In this document: positions 47,178-58,686 of the stretch, one piece after another
Numbering within the stretch: position 1 is the stretch's first letter
Layout of the letters: the number at the start of each line of letters is the position of its first letter
Assembly (NCBI RefSeq): GCF_030272615.1
Contig: NC_081409.1
Span: 246,825,502 to 246,889,501 of the forward strand
Length of the DNA: 64,000 nucleotides
From: Cryptomeria japonica
Lineage: Eukaryota; Streptophyta; Pinopsida; Cupressales; Cupressaceae
Direction: 5' to 3'
The notes under the pieces: generated by a model
The model's database searches: none
What the model was told of the DNA's origin: nothing
What the model saw: only the letters and a program-made list of their open reading frames with translations
Made by a program: the position numbers and the translations under genes

Positions 47178-50100
47178 TTATTCATCTTTCTCCTCCTCAT
47201 TAGATTTGTGGAATTCTTCGAACTTGGTCAGGATGGCCTCCATCTTAGCTTTGTTCGACATTGGGGTAGAATCTGTGATAATACAAACATGAGAAATTAC
47301 ATCCTTGACCTTCACATATTTGTTTTTTTCATCTTTCAACATGGATCGATGCAAGAACCTCGAAACTGACTTGAATCTCCAACAACTTATCACATGCACT
47401 TAGAGAGAAATCTTGTTCTATGCAGTGAGCCATTAAGGAAATAAATTCCTATGTGATGGCGTTGCTAGTAACAAGATTCTGATTATCATCATATAGATAA
47501 CAAGGAATGTCAACAATTCTGGCAAAAATGAGATCAATCTCATCATCACCTTCCTTCCTTTCTCGATCCAACTCTTCAATCATCAACCTTATTGTCTCTT
47601 TCTTGTGAGACAACAATGACAAGATTTGGATATATTTTTCTCTTGTGGGAACTACTTTATTCTCCACGAGGATGTCTTTTCTGAAGTCCTCCATTTTGTT
47701 CCAAAGGGTTGCACTTCTCTCGATATCTTCAATTTATTGAGATAGTGAAGTCTTGATACTTTGCATTTGACTTTGAAGTAATTCAAAATCAGCCAACAAC
47801 TCAATTGTTGAACTTAGAAGATGAGACCCTTCTGATTTCAACTATGCAATCCACTCGTCCACTACTCGGCCCTTGGCTCCCACCTGTTCAACTTTCTTAA
47901 GAGCTTCAGTGTCCATTGAGGAACCTATAGGATCAATTTCTTGGGAAGATTGTGTAACTTTGAGAAGAACACTGGTCAATTGCCCACACTTCTGTTTTAA
48001 CTCATTCTTCTCATCCCTCTCCTGATCAAACCTCTACAACAAAGAGTTAAAAGTAGTTTGGGAATCCAACTTAACACTCTCATGCATTTCCACTCCAAGC
48101 TCTACAGTGCATGGTATAGTCCTCAGGTTGTATATTATATTTACTCTTATCTGATGATGGTACCATGACCTCAGCATATTTCCTCTTAGTAGCTGGATCT
48201 ATTGACACCCGAGAAATAGTCTTCAACTTTTTTGTACCTTTGGGCTTTGGGGGAACCAACTACTCAAAATCAAACTCATCTGGTGAAATTACCTATTTCT
48301 TCCTCTTGGTTGCTACTACCTCCATCTAAGGTGGTAATTTTGGATTAGCGGGTGGAGTAGTAGCTTCTTGCTGAGTATCAATTGGTATTTCAGAAGCAAA
48401 CTGACTTGAAATTGCAGCGGTTGTGGATGGTGTTGTTGGTATCAAAGCTGAAGTATCCAGTGACATGCCAGTTGATGTAGTAACAATAGCTGCTACTGAC
48501 ACCCCTTCGGTTACAACCACAGATGGGAGAGTGGAAGGTGTAGTGGTGATAATCTCAGTACTAACAAGAGGTGGAACTTCTGCTATGATCATTGTGGGAG
48601 GTAAATTCACCATCTTTTGTTCTGCAAGTGCCTTCTCCATAGCTTCAGTAAAATCTAGCATCGAGGATTCAATAGTGGATGAAGGAATATCATCCAAACT
48701 GGAAAAATTGGATAATGTGAAAAAACTATTGTGCAGTCTCTGATTGTGTCATTTCCATATCTAACTCCTCATCATCCAGTTCCTCATCTTCTTGATTTGA
48801 GTAAGATTTGACATAATGGATAACCACCTCTGAATGGGTTGGTGCCTATGAGGTGGCAGGGATATTAATCTTGCCCTGACGTGATGGCTCTTCAACCTGT
48901 GCTTCCTCTTGATGAGGAATCTCACCTTCTTCTGGTTCCTTTTCTTTCTCAGTCTCCTTAGTAGACTGTTGTTCTGACTCTTTTGTGGTTGTCTCCTATG
49001 TTGTTGAAGATGACTCACCTTTTTTAGACCCTTTAATTGTAAATTTGATTTTGGGTCCTTTTCCCTTAGATTGTGTTGCAAGGGTTGAGGATGGTGCTTG
49101 TTGATCTACTTTGCTTTTGGTCCATGTTTTAGCTGTAGCTATTTTACTGATTGGACCATCACTGTTGTCATCGTCTCTGGAACTAGCAGGAAGTTGTTTC
49201 ATTCTAATCTTCTTCTTCAACAACTATGCATTGGTATTTGCCAAAATGGGGGAAATTCTTTGAGTAATAGACTTACTCTCCTTCTTGACCATTGCACCGA
49301 CTGAAGTGGAGAATTAACAATCTTCCTTTCATAATAGACTGGGTCTACTATGTCATTAGTGTCCTCCATGGTCATTGGGATTTTTGCCAGATCTAGATTT
49401 TTAATCTTCTCTAGGGTAAGATGACTGAAATCCATTCTCCTTATGTCTTCTTCATCTTGACAATCTGCCCATACATCTTCAAACGTAAAAACACAGGTGT
49501 AATTTCTTTTGAGCTTATTCTTCATGCCACGAAAATCAAAATCATAGTATTCCATTGAATTTTCTCTTCCATGTTCCTAGCCTTGGGATTAGTCAAAACT
49601 AAATACCGGCCAATAGATTCTGGGAACTTCAATCCGGTCTTATATGCTTTTGATTTCTTTTCGTGCACATAGATCAGTTGCCAACATAACTCCATGAGTA
49701 TAATCTTGTCAGAAGGATACCTTGGTAAAATGCAAGGTTCACCTGAGAAACATCCTATTTGGATGTAAGTGAATGTTGGAAACTAAAGAAAAACACATCC
49801 AAAATGAGAAACCCTATTAAATGCCACCTCTGATAGCCTTTTCTTTTGCAAACCTTTATCAAACATGCACCTCCATACAATAAAGAAAGCATCATTGACT
49901 CTTCTAAAATGGCTCCCTTGATGTTTGATTGTGAGTTGATCATAGTATTCCCAGACAGGTACTAACCTCCTGTCACCTTTTGTAGATAAACCCAGATATT
50001 GCTTCATAGAAGCAGCTGCATATACGAGGTACGAGGTCATATAGAATTTCAATGTTACCTTAACCTCCTTCAACTATGCACAAAGTGCATCATTGATCTG

Positions 50101-50850
50101 CTCACCCCAATCAATCCTAGTAGCTCCTTTTCTGATTATATTCATATAATAGCACATCCAGTTTTTGAAATAACGAGCCTTTCAAACCTTTCACCTATGC
50201 CAACATGGTGACCATATCATTGTACTCCTCATTGAAGTCACTTCTATGGAAATATTTAGGCCATCTTGAGGTGGTAGAGTTTCTAGCAGCAGAGAGATAA
50301 ACTATATTAATTACTTTCTTGCATTTTACCTCATTTTTCTCATAATACTCCTGAGCACTTTCTTGAGAAATGTCGGCCACTTCCTCTACTAATGAACCCT
50401 TGAATACACTGTTAAAGAAAACACTGTCCAATGTCATGACCACATTTTGATCAACATACTTAACCCATCTCGTATTTGGATTGAAGTGATCTACCACTGC
50501 AAGTACAAAATCCGGATCGTGAGCCGTGACTGGGAAGGAAGCATATTTGTGCAACTCAGATCTGATCAAGTTTGTTAGGTGGGAATGAGCTCTCTCAATC
50601 TGATAAATAAAATCCTACATATTAACATGAACGATCTCCGTATCCTTGATCTCCTTGATGTTGGAATCTATTGAGCTTTTTGGGTACATATTCAAGTATT
50701 TATCATACTTGTACTTCATCTTCTTTGCTGATGACTTGCCTTGTGAGGATTTCAATTGACTTGAAGAAGGATCTGATTTGTCGTGAGGGGGTATTGAAAT
50801 TTTCAAATTACTACATTCAACACCAAGGATTAGCTTCTTCGACAATCATC
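47178..50850 (-). pseudogene. Long decayed reading frame of L, unknown function
   Basis: Minus-strand pieces in order from the right: 50,845-50,615 (KSDPSSSQLKSSQGKSSAKK), 50,569-50,195 (NPNTRWVKYVDQNVVMTLDS and TSRWPKYFHRSDFNEEYNDM), 50,073-49,783, 49,555-49,217 (YDFDFRGMKNKLKRNYTCVF), a Lys/Arg- and Ser-rich linker about 49,220-48,760, a Thr/Pro/Val-rich disordered stretch 48,697-48,326, and charged C-terminal pieces 47,694-47,178 (ETIRLMIEELDRERKEGDDE). Together about 1,200 codons in several frames. The plan (globular start, basic linker, low-complexity middle, charged end) is like ORF2 of F and J, but I could not align it to them. I recognise no enzyme motif. Confidence 0.65.
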
Positions 50851-50978
50851 ATCATAAGAAAACCAAATTTTATCAACTAGATCAAAAATTTGGAGTCAGA
50901 ACAGGCTTGGGAACAAAATTGTCAAAAACTAGCAGGTCGGGGAAAAAAGTCCGAGCTACCCTTTAGGAGTCAAAATTT

Positions 50979-52017
50979 GCACATCAGACTTTAAAGTCTG
51001 ATGTGCAGGGGTAAAAAATCTTCCTTGCATATCAAACTTTAAAGTACGATGTGCAAGGGACGGAAAAAGTTGTTAGCACATCAGACTTTAAAGTCCGATG
51101 TGCAAAGGAAGGACCATTCATAGGATAAGCACATTAGACTTTAAAGTCCGATGTGTTGGGGAAGGAAAACCGATTGACATGTCGGATTTTAAAACCTGAC
51201 ATGTCAATCGGACTAACCCATCCTACATATTGGACTTTAAAGTTCGATATGTAGGATATAACCCTCCTGCTAACACATCGAGTTACAAAACTTGACTTAT
51301 TAGTAGGAAGGATATCTCCTGCCATCACCTACGTGTCAGGATTTGAAACCCGACATGCAGGTGAGGGAAGAGAGGAAGGACAAAGAGATCAAAAGGGAAA
51401 TCGGACATTAAAGTCCGATGTGTCATTGACCTCGAAGGAAAGGCTAGGAGCAATCGGATTTCAAAATCTGATGTGCTCCAAAAATGAAAACCCAAAGGGA
51501 ATGACGAAAAAGATTGGCGAAGCAAAAGGAAAAACCCAAAAAGATCAAAATCCTACCTCAATTCGAGCGACCGATGAAAATTTGACGAATCCATGAGGTG
51601 ATCGGGAGTGAAAATAGAGGAGAGGAGTAGGAGGGCATGCGAGAAGGAATGATTTGGAAAATGAAATGAGGGATTAAAACCTAAATTTCAATAAATAACC
51701 CCAAAAATAACAATAAATGCCCCCATTTATTGTTAAGCACACCATGCATGTCAGACTTTAAAGTTTGACATGCAAGATTAAACCTCTTTCAAGTCGGACT
51801 TTAAAGTCTGACATGCAAGCCACAACAAACAACCTACACATCAGACTTTAAAGTCGGATATGCAGGTTCAAAGACCCTGCAGGTCGGACTTTAAAGTCCG
51901 ATTTGCAGGAGAAGGACTACCTGCAGGTTGGACTTTAAAGTCCGATTTGCAGGAGCAAAACCAACATTTTGCTCAAAAGAGAGAACCCTGCAGGTCAGAC
52001 TTTAAAGTCTGACCTGC
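50979..52017. repeat. Array of 16 near-perfect palindromes with core ACTTTAAAGT
   Basis: Two clusters. Cluster 1 has ten copies at about 50,979, 51,027, 51,076, 51,129, 51,171, 51,220, 51,266, 51,327, 51,400 and 51,448. Cluster 2 has six at about 51,746, 51,794, 51,837, 51,876, 51,920 and 51,990. Each is roughly 20-40 bp, mostly centred on GGACTTTAAAGTCC or AGACTTTAAAGTCT. The copies at 50,979-51,006 and 51,990-52,017 are perfect 28-bp palindromes with different outer arms (GCACATC versus GCAGGTC). The spacers between copies are unrelated. Confidence 0.95.
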
Positions 52018-52170
52018 AAGCAAAACTGCAAAAATAAAAGAACTTAAAAACACTAAAAGCAAAAAGCGAAAATCCAAAGGAGCTAACCGACGGAGTTGGT
52101 CAAGCTCTCCTGGAGGACGTGAGGTATGAAACAGACTAGTTTTGTAGGGTTTCCTCATGATTTTAGCCAT
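51973..52170 (-). CDS. Small hydrophobic reading frame at the right end of L
   Basis: Starts MAKIMRKPYKTSLFHTSRPP at 52,170 on the minus strand, 19 bp inside the end of L, and ends at 51,973 after 65 residues. Residues about 34-55 form a hydrophobic stretch (FRFLLLVFLSSFIFAVLLAG) that could cross a membrane. It overlaps the last palindrome. I cannot tell whether it is translated; it may be chance or a short leader frame. Confidence 0.2.
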   Translation of the reverse strand: MAKIMRKPYKTSLFHTSRPPGELDQLRRLAPLDFRFLLLVFLSSFIFAVLLAGQTLKSDLQGSLF

Positions 52171-52194
52171 GCTGAAATCGAGGACAACAAGTTT

Positions 52195-52919
52195 ATCTTG
52201 GCGTAATTTTCGGTGGAGTTGTTCATTCAAGAATTTGATTTAGGACCCTACTATACTATGTAAATCATTATATTGGTCTGGCGATTGATATTTTTATCGT
52301 GTGATGTAACTTTTATAATTATGAGTTGAGGGTTAGGGTTTAGCCGACCTTGTTATCAAGGTTGATGAATTGCATATATAGGTAAAATATTCATGTAGTT
52401 TGGGTGTTGATATTGTGTCTGCATTATTAGAGAGAGATTTGTGTGCGAACAAGTGATTTATCATTCAGTGTTGAGTTTGAGGTGAGATTGGTGTTGCAGA
52501 GCAGACAACTATGCTTAAACAGAACTATAATTAGTCATTTGGAGATACTATTATTTCAATTCACTTCTTCTGGATTGTAGTCCAAATCTTATTGTAAATC
52601 AGTGAGACTTCCCTGAGGGTTGTAGCCTTTCGGGCAAATATCTTTTGAGCAGTGAGCTCTAGGTAGTGTACCTGAATGCATGTGCATTCCCCATTGTAAT
52701 ATTTTCACACACTACTGCAGAGTATCATCTTACTGTGGGTAGGATCCCACTATGTTTTTTCCCTTAACCGGGTTTTCCACATCAAAATCTTGGTGTTGTG
52801 TGTTGTGCTGTTAATTTGATTATCTGTCTATTAGAACCGTTATTGTGCTTAAAGTTTTATATTTCAGTGAAGACTGTTTCACCCCCCCTCTCAGTCTTCC
52901 TTCTTGTCTACTGCTAACA
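52195..52919 (+). mobile_element. Element B 3' LTR, right piece
   Basis: Resumes ATCTTGGCGTAATTTTCGG and ends CTGCTAACA. Partner of about 30,252-30,975. GTTTTTTCCC near 52,755 and TTTCACCCCCCC near 52,877 are the shared LTR marks. Confidence 0.93.
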
Positions 52920-53020
52920 ATCATGTCATCAAGTTCCTAAATTTGTTTGCACTAGATTGAATTTTTTTAATTAATCTTAAACCATATTTGTGATTCATGT
53001 CTTTCACTTCTCTATTTGTT
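52920..53020 (+). repeat. Dispersed repeat R, copy 2, right part
   Basis: Begins with the second ATCAT and continues GTCATCAAGTTCCTAAATTT, matching copy 1 from about 14,139. It ends near 53,020 where TGTTGGATACG starts. Confidence 0.9.
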
Positions 53021-53026
53021 GGATAC

Positions 53027-54005
53027 GATGGTGTTGTCATTGATGTCAACCCTTAGTGTTGTAGATATTTTTGGAGATTGTTGTCATTGATGTATCTTGT
53101 AGATATGGAATGGTCCATTGATTTCAATACTCAATGATGTACTATCATTAATGTAGAATGCATATGTGTGCTAAGGAGATGGAGAAGATGGTTGATATTT
53201 GTTCTATCAAATGTATGTTGTCATATGTAGATGTGCAAAATTATTGTTGAGCATGGTTGGATTTCCACCCTCATGTTGTTGATGTCCATACTTGTGTATT
53301 GATCTAGTGACATGTTACACTGATAATGTGGGACAATGATTATGATGATGGCATTCATGATTGGCTATCATGCCTTATTTGTTCTCACCAGAGATTTTAT
53401 CACGATGATATCATATTAAGATGAGGATTATAAGCATTAAGTTGATGATTAGAAGTGTTAATATGAGGATTAGAAGCATGGTGATGAAATGGATATGATG
53501 TTGATGTCTTGTGTATTCTAGATGCTATTTTTTTTTATCTCTTTGGTTGCTCCTGAGTGAGCAAATTGTGCTACAATGATATTTTGGTCTTTGTAGATTA
53601 AAGTGTGAAAATGTAGGATGGTGTGTTGAAGATTGTTTAGGAGAATGCTTCACATTCCTTTGCATTTAATGCTATGGTCTTGTGGTTCTTGAGCTAACAT
53701 GTGCATGTTGTGGATGTTGTACTCCTACTCTTTTAGGTCCCTGGCATTGCTAGAAATGGTGTTTGGCGAATGTTGTATGCTAGCAGTTTGGTTGGTATAA
53801 CCAGTAAGAGTTTTGTGACTCATTCTATCACTTGTGTAACATATTTACTTGGATAATTGAGGCATAGAAAGGAAACTTTTGTAGTCATTATCTTACTTTG
53901 AGTTAGGAAATGTTAGGATTAAGAAGTTTTGTGTTGATATGTGTATGTTTTCAACTTACCCCTTGTGGACTTCTAGGAGTAAGTCGAGCCCAAGGGAGGG
54001 AGGAT
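53027..54005 (+). mobile_element. Decayed LTR-element remnants
   Basis: TGTTGGATACG at 53,027 with GTTGTCATTGATGTCAACCC just after it is a copia LTR start like the others in this window, but the end marks are missing. The following 900 bp contain no recognisable protein. It closes with AAGGGAGGGAGGA at about 53,992-54,004, a polypurine tract for the next feature. Confidence 0.45.
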
Positions 54006-57000
54006 GTAATGGCCCTCCTAGGCCTGCATTTTGATTTACATATTGATAGAATTGTTTAGACATATGGTTGATGCTTAGATGGTTATGTATGACTCTAATT
54101 CTATCTTAGATGGTATTGATGATGCTAGTTACTCTATGTGGATTTATGCTATTTGATATGACTTATATTGTTTGGAGACTTATATGACTGATGATGCTAG
54201 ACATACTATATGACATGTGGCATTTGATGATTCTTGTGGATGTTAGCACGTGGAATCACCATGATGGATGAATTTATATGATTTATGAATCTATATGTGT
54301 TCGCTATTCATGTGGACTACATGACTTATGATGTTATGATGGTGCTAACCCTATATCATGATCATAATTTTATGTGATGCTTTGATGTTATATTGTGTGA
54401 CCGTCTTCATGAGTAGAGACGATGTCATATCACTCATAGTGAGTATGATGTGATGTTGCGATTCTCCATCACCTGTCTGATTATTATTATGTATATTTAT
54501 TGTATTTGTTGTGTTGAGTGGTGGATGAAGGTTTGCATGTACTAGACATCGATTCCACCTGGTCTCACAGGTTTGAGCATGTCTTTATCCTAATGGCAAG
54601 TTGTTGGAGATGTCATGTATTTCCCTCACACACTCTAGGCTTAAGTTGTCACCCTGTCAGTTGAGTCGTGATAGTATTATCTTGTAGTGCACTATGGTTG
54701 TTAGGACCCTTGTTATGTGGTCTTGTGGGTATGACAATTTAATTAAATTAATAGTCGATTCTATTGCATAGTTTATTAAGTGGCTAGATTGAGATATTAA
54801 TATTATCTGATCATTTATTTATTTATTGGTTTCTGAAGTTTATCTTATTTTACTTTAGTTTATGATTTAGTGTTTAAATGATTATTTAATTTATTGTTGA
54901 TATTTCATAATTAATTGACTTATGATTTATTTGATCTATCGTTTATTTATTGTTTAATTTAGTTTAATTTATTTAACATTTGATTTATTGTTTATCAAGA
55001 TCTTAATTATTATTTATTGTTTATAGCTATTTATTGTCAATTAGCTTTTATTTATTTATATTTTAATTGAGTTTTACTGAGTGTTGATTATTGGATTTTA
55101 TATTTATTTCATTTAATTTACTTTAGTAATGCCCCTTTTGGATTTTCTATTGTTATTATTATTATTTATTTATGGTTATTTATTTAATTATTGCTATTTA
55201 ATTAATTAATATTTATTAATCAAGGCATTGGTATTTTATTAATGGATAAACATTATTATCCATGGTTATTTATTTAATTTATGTTGTGGTTTATTATTTA
55301 TTGGAAGAATAAATAATATTACTATTCGTGAATAATATTTTATCGTGGGGTGTGTAAACTATTAATTAATCAATTGTCTTTTTACCCCTCTTTGGTTAAT
55401 TTAAAATATTATAAATCTACCTACCCTTTTATCTAATTGGTTGAATGGAGGGAGGTAGGTAAATAATATATTTGTTTATTATCTCCCTCGAAATATGTGA
55501 GGGTTGGTATAATATATTGTTTTGAGGTTTAATTTTTAGTATATCTTTGTTTTCCCGTGCATTCATGGGAGGTTGGCTTTCGGGAGAAATTTTTAGATTT
55601 GCTTGAAGGATTTGGATTTTGGTTTTGATTGTGGATTGCACTTGGAGCTTGCTAGATTTTGAGATTTCTTCATCGATTTTTCATTTCCATTGCTTCTTTT
55701 CTAGGTTGGATCTAACTTCCTATTCTCAGTTTTGAGTTTTCAGGGAAAGATTGTTTGCGGGCGTTTGCCAAAAGATTATTTTGGGAAAATTATGGGAATG
55801 ATTTCAGTTGTTTAATATCGAGTTGATTGAAAGAAAGTTAATTTTGAAAAGGGTGCAATTCAAATTTGGAATTTCTGATTTTATGCAGTGTTGGGAAATG
55901 GGTGTTTCATGATATGTGGTTTTTATGGCTATAATCTCCCTACAAATGTTATAAGTGTTGGTTTTTGATTTGTGAAGGCTTGTATTTCCTTAGAAATCCT
56001 TTTTAAGGACCTCTTATTGTTTGATGACCGTTTTGGTATGTTTTGGATCAGAATGGTTGTCTTTGTGATCCTTTTTGTGCAAGTATTCATGAGTTGAGTT
56101 GTTTATCTTGTATATGTGATCTTTTTGATCTTGTGCAAACCCTATTCTGTGTTTTGATGTATTTTAATGTGTTCTGAGTCAGTTTCAGACCTCGATTGAG
56201 CCCCTGCCCAAATCTGGGCAAGTTTAATTGCTTCATTTTCTCATTTTCTGAAGTTGCATCTCTGTGACAAAAGTGCTACAGGAAGATCAAACAGTTTTTG
56301 AACCAGTTTTTGAAGTTCTCAGTTTAATTTCTTGGCTTGATTTTCACTCCAGAGGCTTGATTTGTCATATTCCTAGTTTTTGGGCACCGTGCTATTCATT
56401 TTGATGTATATGAATCCATTTTGGCTCTGGCAAGTGGTTTTGTGCTTGACCATTGAGGTATTGATATGATGCTCCAACAAGTTGAGTGTGTCCTTGTTGT
56501 TGAGGAAGGTTAATTTGTAGCTCCAATGGGAGGATATGATGTTCCTTGCTATGGAGGAGTGTTTTATGTTATTGGATTCATGTATCTCCCTTATCTATGT
56601 GCATTTGGAATTCTTGAGGCTCTCTTTATTGTTGCATTTTGGTATATTGAGCTTATGGCTTGATTCTTGATAAGTTACTCTTGGATTACATGTTGATGGT
56701 TATCTTTGTAAATCAGTTGCAACAAATTTGTAATGAGTTTTGGATGCATTCCATGTTGAGCTTCATGTTGTTTTTATGGTGTATCTTGTTATGTTTTACC
56801 CTATGGTTTTGGTCCATGATAGAGAGAGTGGGCTCTTGCATGTGTAGGACCAAGGTCAGGAGCTTTAGATCTCTAGGAGGGGGTCTAGACCTATGGAACC
56901 ACATGAATATTTTTATTGTAAATGGAAGTGATAATATTAATAATTGATTAGTGGGTTTGGGTATTTAGGAATTTTCTAAACAAGATAAAAATTGGTTTTG

Positions 57001-57720
57001 TGGCCGCACCTCATAGCCCTAGAATCAATGTATGCTTAGGATGAGATTGGGAAGAACGTTGGAGCAGTAAACTAATCTCCCTCGAATGGTTCCAAGGTCG
57101 AGATGGTTACACATGTTTATCAAGGTGAGGCTTGGCCCCTTCTTTGTGAGGGTAGCATGTGATGGCACTCTTTCCCTACACGTGTCCATTATCCATATTC
57201 ATTGATTTGTTGATTGTGCCTCTGGAAGTTTGATTGATTGGATTTAGCCATGTGATGTGATTTGATGTTATATTATTATGTTGGAGTCCTGTGATGTCAT
57301 GTTGTATTCTTATGGTTGTTAGGTGTCAGCTTAGCTCTTGAGTGTGAGTTGGAACCTTATGTCATCTCCTAGCACGGGAGATGGTTCCTATTTGGTTCCA
57401 CATGGTTGGGTGATTTGATGCCTTCTTCCATTGGGATATTCTTCTTGGATGTTAGCGTGCATGGACTGGATTCTTGGATTCTTCATTGTGTGGATAATCG
57501 ATGGAGCTGAATTCTATGTACTTGGAATATAAATAATGTATCATGATGGTTGTATATGTAAAAGAGATTATGTATTCTTGAGACATGTAGCTTTATGTAT
57601 TTGTAAATGTAATAGAAAATGAAAATGAGATAATAGTTTAGGAGTGATCCTCATTGTACATTCATTGATGTATTGGTTATTCATTATGTAATGTTAGTGT
57701 ATCAACATAAAATCGTTAGA
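54006..57720 (+). mobile_element. Probable Ty3/gypsy LTR, long or composite
   Basis: TGTAATGGCCCTCC follows directly on the purine tract, a polypurine-LTR junction typical of plant gypsy elements. A possible end is GTGTATCAACA near 57,708, which would make an unusually long LTR of 3.7 kb; this is unproven since no partner exists in the window. 54,725-55,470 is a low-complexity TTTATT/ATTTA-rich tract. No reading frame with protein character is present. Confidence 0.4.
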
Positions 57721-58686
57721 AAAGTTAGTCAATATATAAATAAGCCAAAACCATTTCAAGCATGATATCAAGAAAGTATGAAAAAGCATAAATGAGAAAC
57801 ATGAACATAAGAAAGACTTCACTCATGATGCTTCCTATGCCATTTTGGCCTTCCTTGTCCTCCTCGTCTCCACGTACCACATTGCTTCGAGGTTGTCAAA
57901 TGAAGAGTGAGAGATTGAGTAGGGTTAAGTGTTGAATTCTCTCAACTAGCATAATAAACTAAGTGTGTGTGGGTGATGATTTGGGAATGATGAGAGTATT
58001 ATGGATATGCTTATGATGTCAAGTGGACAACATAAGTTTGAAATGATTTATGGATAAAAGGGAAACATAATGGTATGATAAAAAGTCGATAAAAGGCTAG
58101 CATGAGGATGCATAAAAAAAATGTGCTGAAAAGTGTGGAATTTGCAAAAGAGAATCAAACAACATCAAACACACACATGAAACATTATGTTAGAGTTAGA
58201 AATCAAAATCGAAACTAAACTAAGTTAGCTTCAAAATAAAGAACCCCAAGCACGTCTCATGTTCCTCTATCTCCAAGGATCTTGAAGATTCAAGGTGGCT
58301 CTCACTTGGAAGAACACTTGATCTTTTAGATGTCAACCTAAAGAACGAGATTGAAGGATATGCCAAGATCGAAATGAATGCAACTATGGTCCTAGCTAGA
58401 TGATCAAATGATATGAAAAGATGAAATGCAATATGGAAAGAAAGATATGAGACTAATATTGATTCTAAATTAAAAGCTTAGGTGTGCTAATTAAACTAAC
58501 ATGGAGATCACTATGAAATTGATATAAAATGGCTATGAATTAAGCTAGCGTGAAAACGAGATTAGCATGATACTATCAATATGATGAAAGATAAACTAGA
58601 ATGCAACTAAGATGATCTAAGTGCTTGAAGATGACAAATTGAGCTCCTTGATAACCTGCAAAATGACTATAAGGTTGATGCATAAG
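57721..58686. other. AT-rich stretch, no supported gene
   Basis: A-rich on the plus strand with many ATGA and AAATG words. I see no motif, tail or repeat pair. Confidence 0.5.

Larger units (their letters stand above)
46257..52189 (-). mobile_element. Insertion L, unclassified, with long decayed reading frame and palindrome array
   Basis: 5,933 bp inside B's 3' LTR, starting TGTTGGGTGAATA and ending GAGGACAACA, flanked by AGTTG (46,252-46,256) and AGTTT (52,190-52,194). The uninterrupted 5' LTR (GCGGTTGATCTTG near 30,250) confirms the joint. TG...CA ends and a 5-bp duplication suggest integrase-type insertion, but the two ends are not copies of each other over any length I can see. Coding content is on the minus strand: palindrome array and leader at the right, a decayed frame 50,850-47,178, then a non-coding left end with five CAAAGT(C/T)T words (46,544-46,940). 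Confidence 0.75.
20671..52919 (+). mobile_element. Ty1/copia element B, 32.2 kb including nested insertions
   Basis: Starts TGTTGGATATGG at 20,671 and ends GCTAACA at 52,919, with the 5-bp duplication ATCAT at 20,666-20,670 and 52,920-52,924. Repeat R continues without loss across the two ends. Without nested elements C, K, F, G and L, the LTRs are about 1.23 and 1.24 kb and the internal region about 4.5 kb, giving a normal copia element of about 7 kb with order gag, protease, integrase, RT, RNase H. Many stops make it inactive. Confidence 0.95.

Noticed and set aside
50979-52017. Possible CRISPR array
   Set aside because: Repeats are palindromic with changing arms, spacing is irregular, there is a 270-bp gap, no cas genes exist, and the DNA is plant nuclear.
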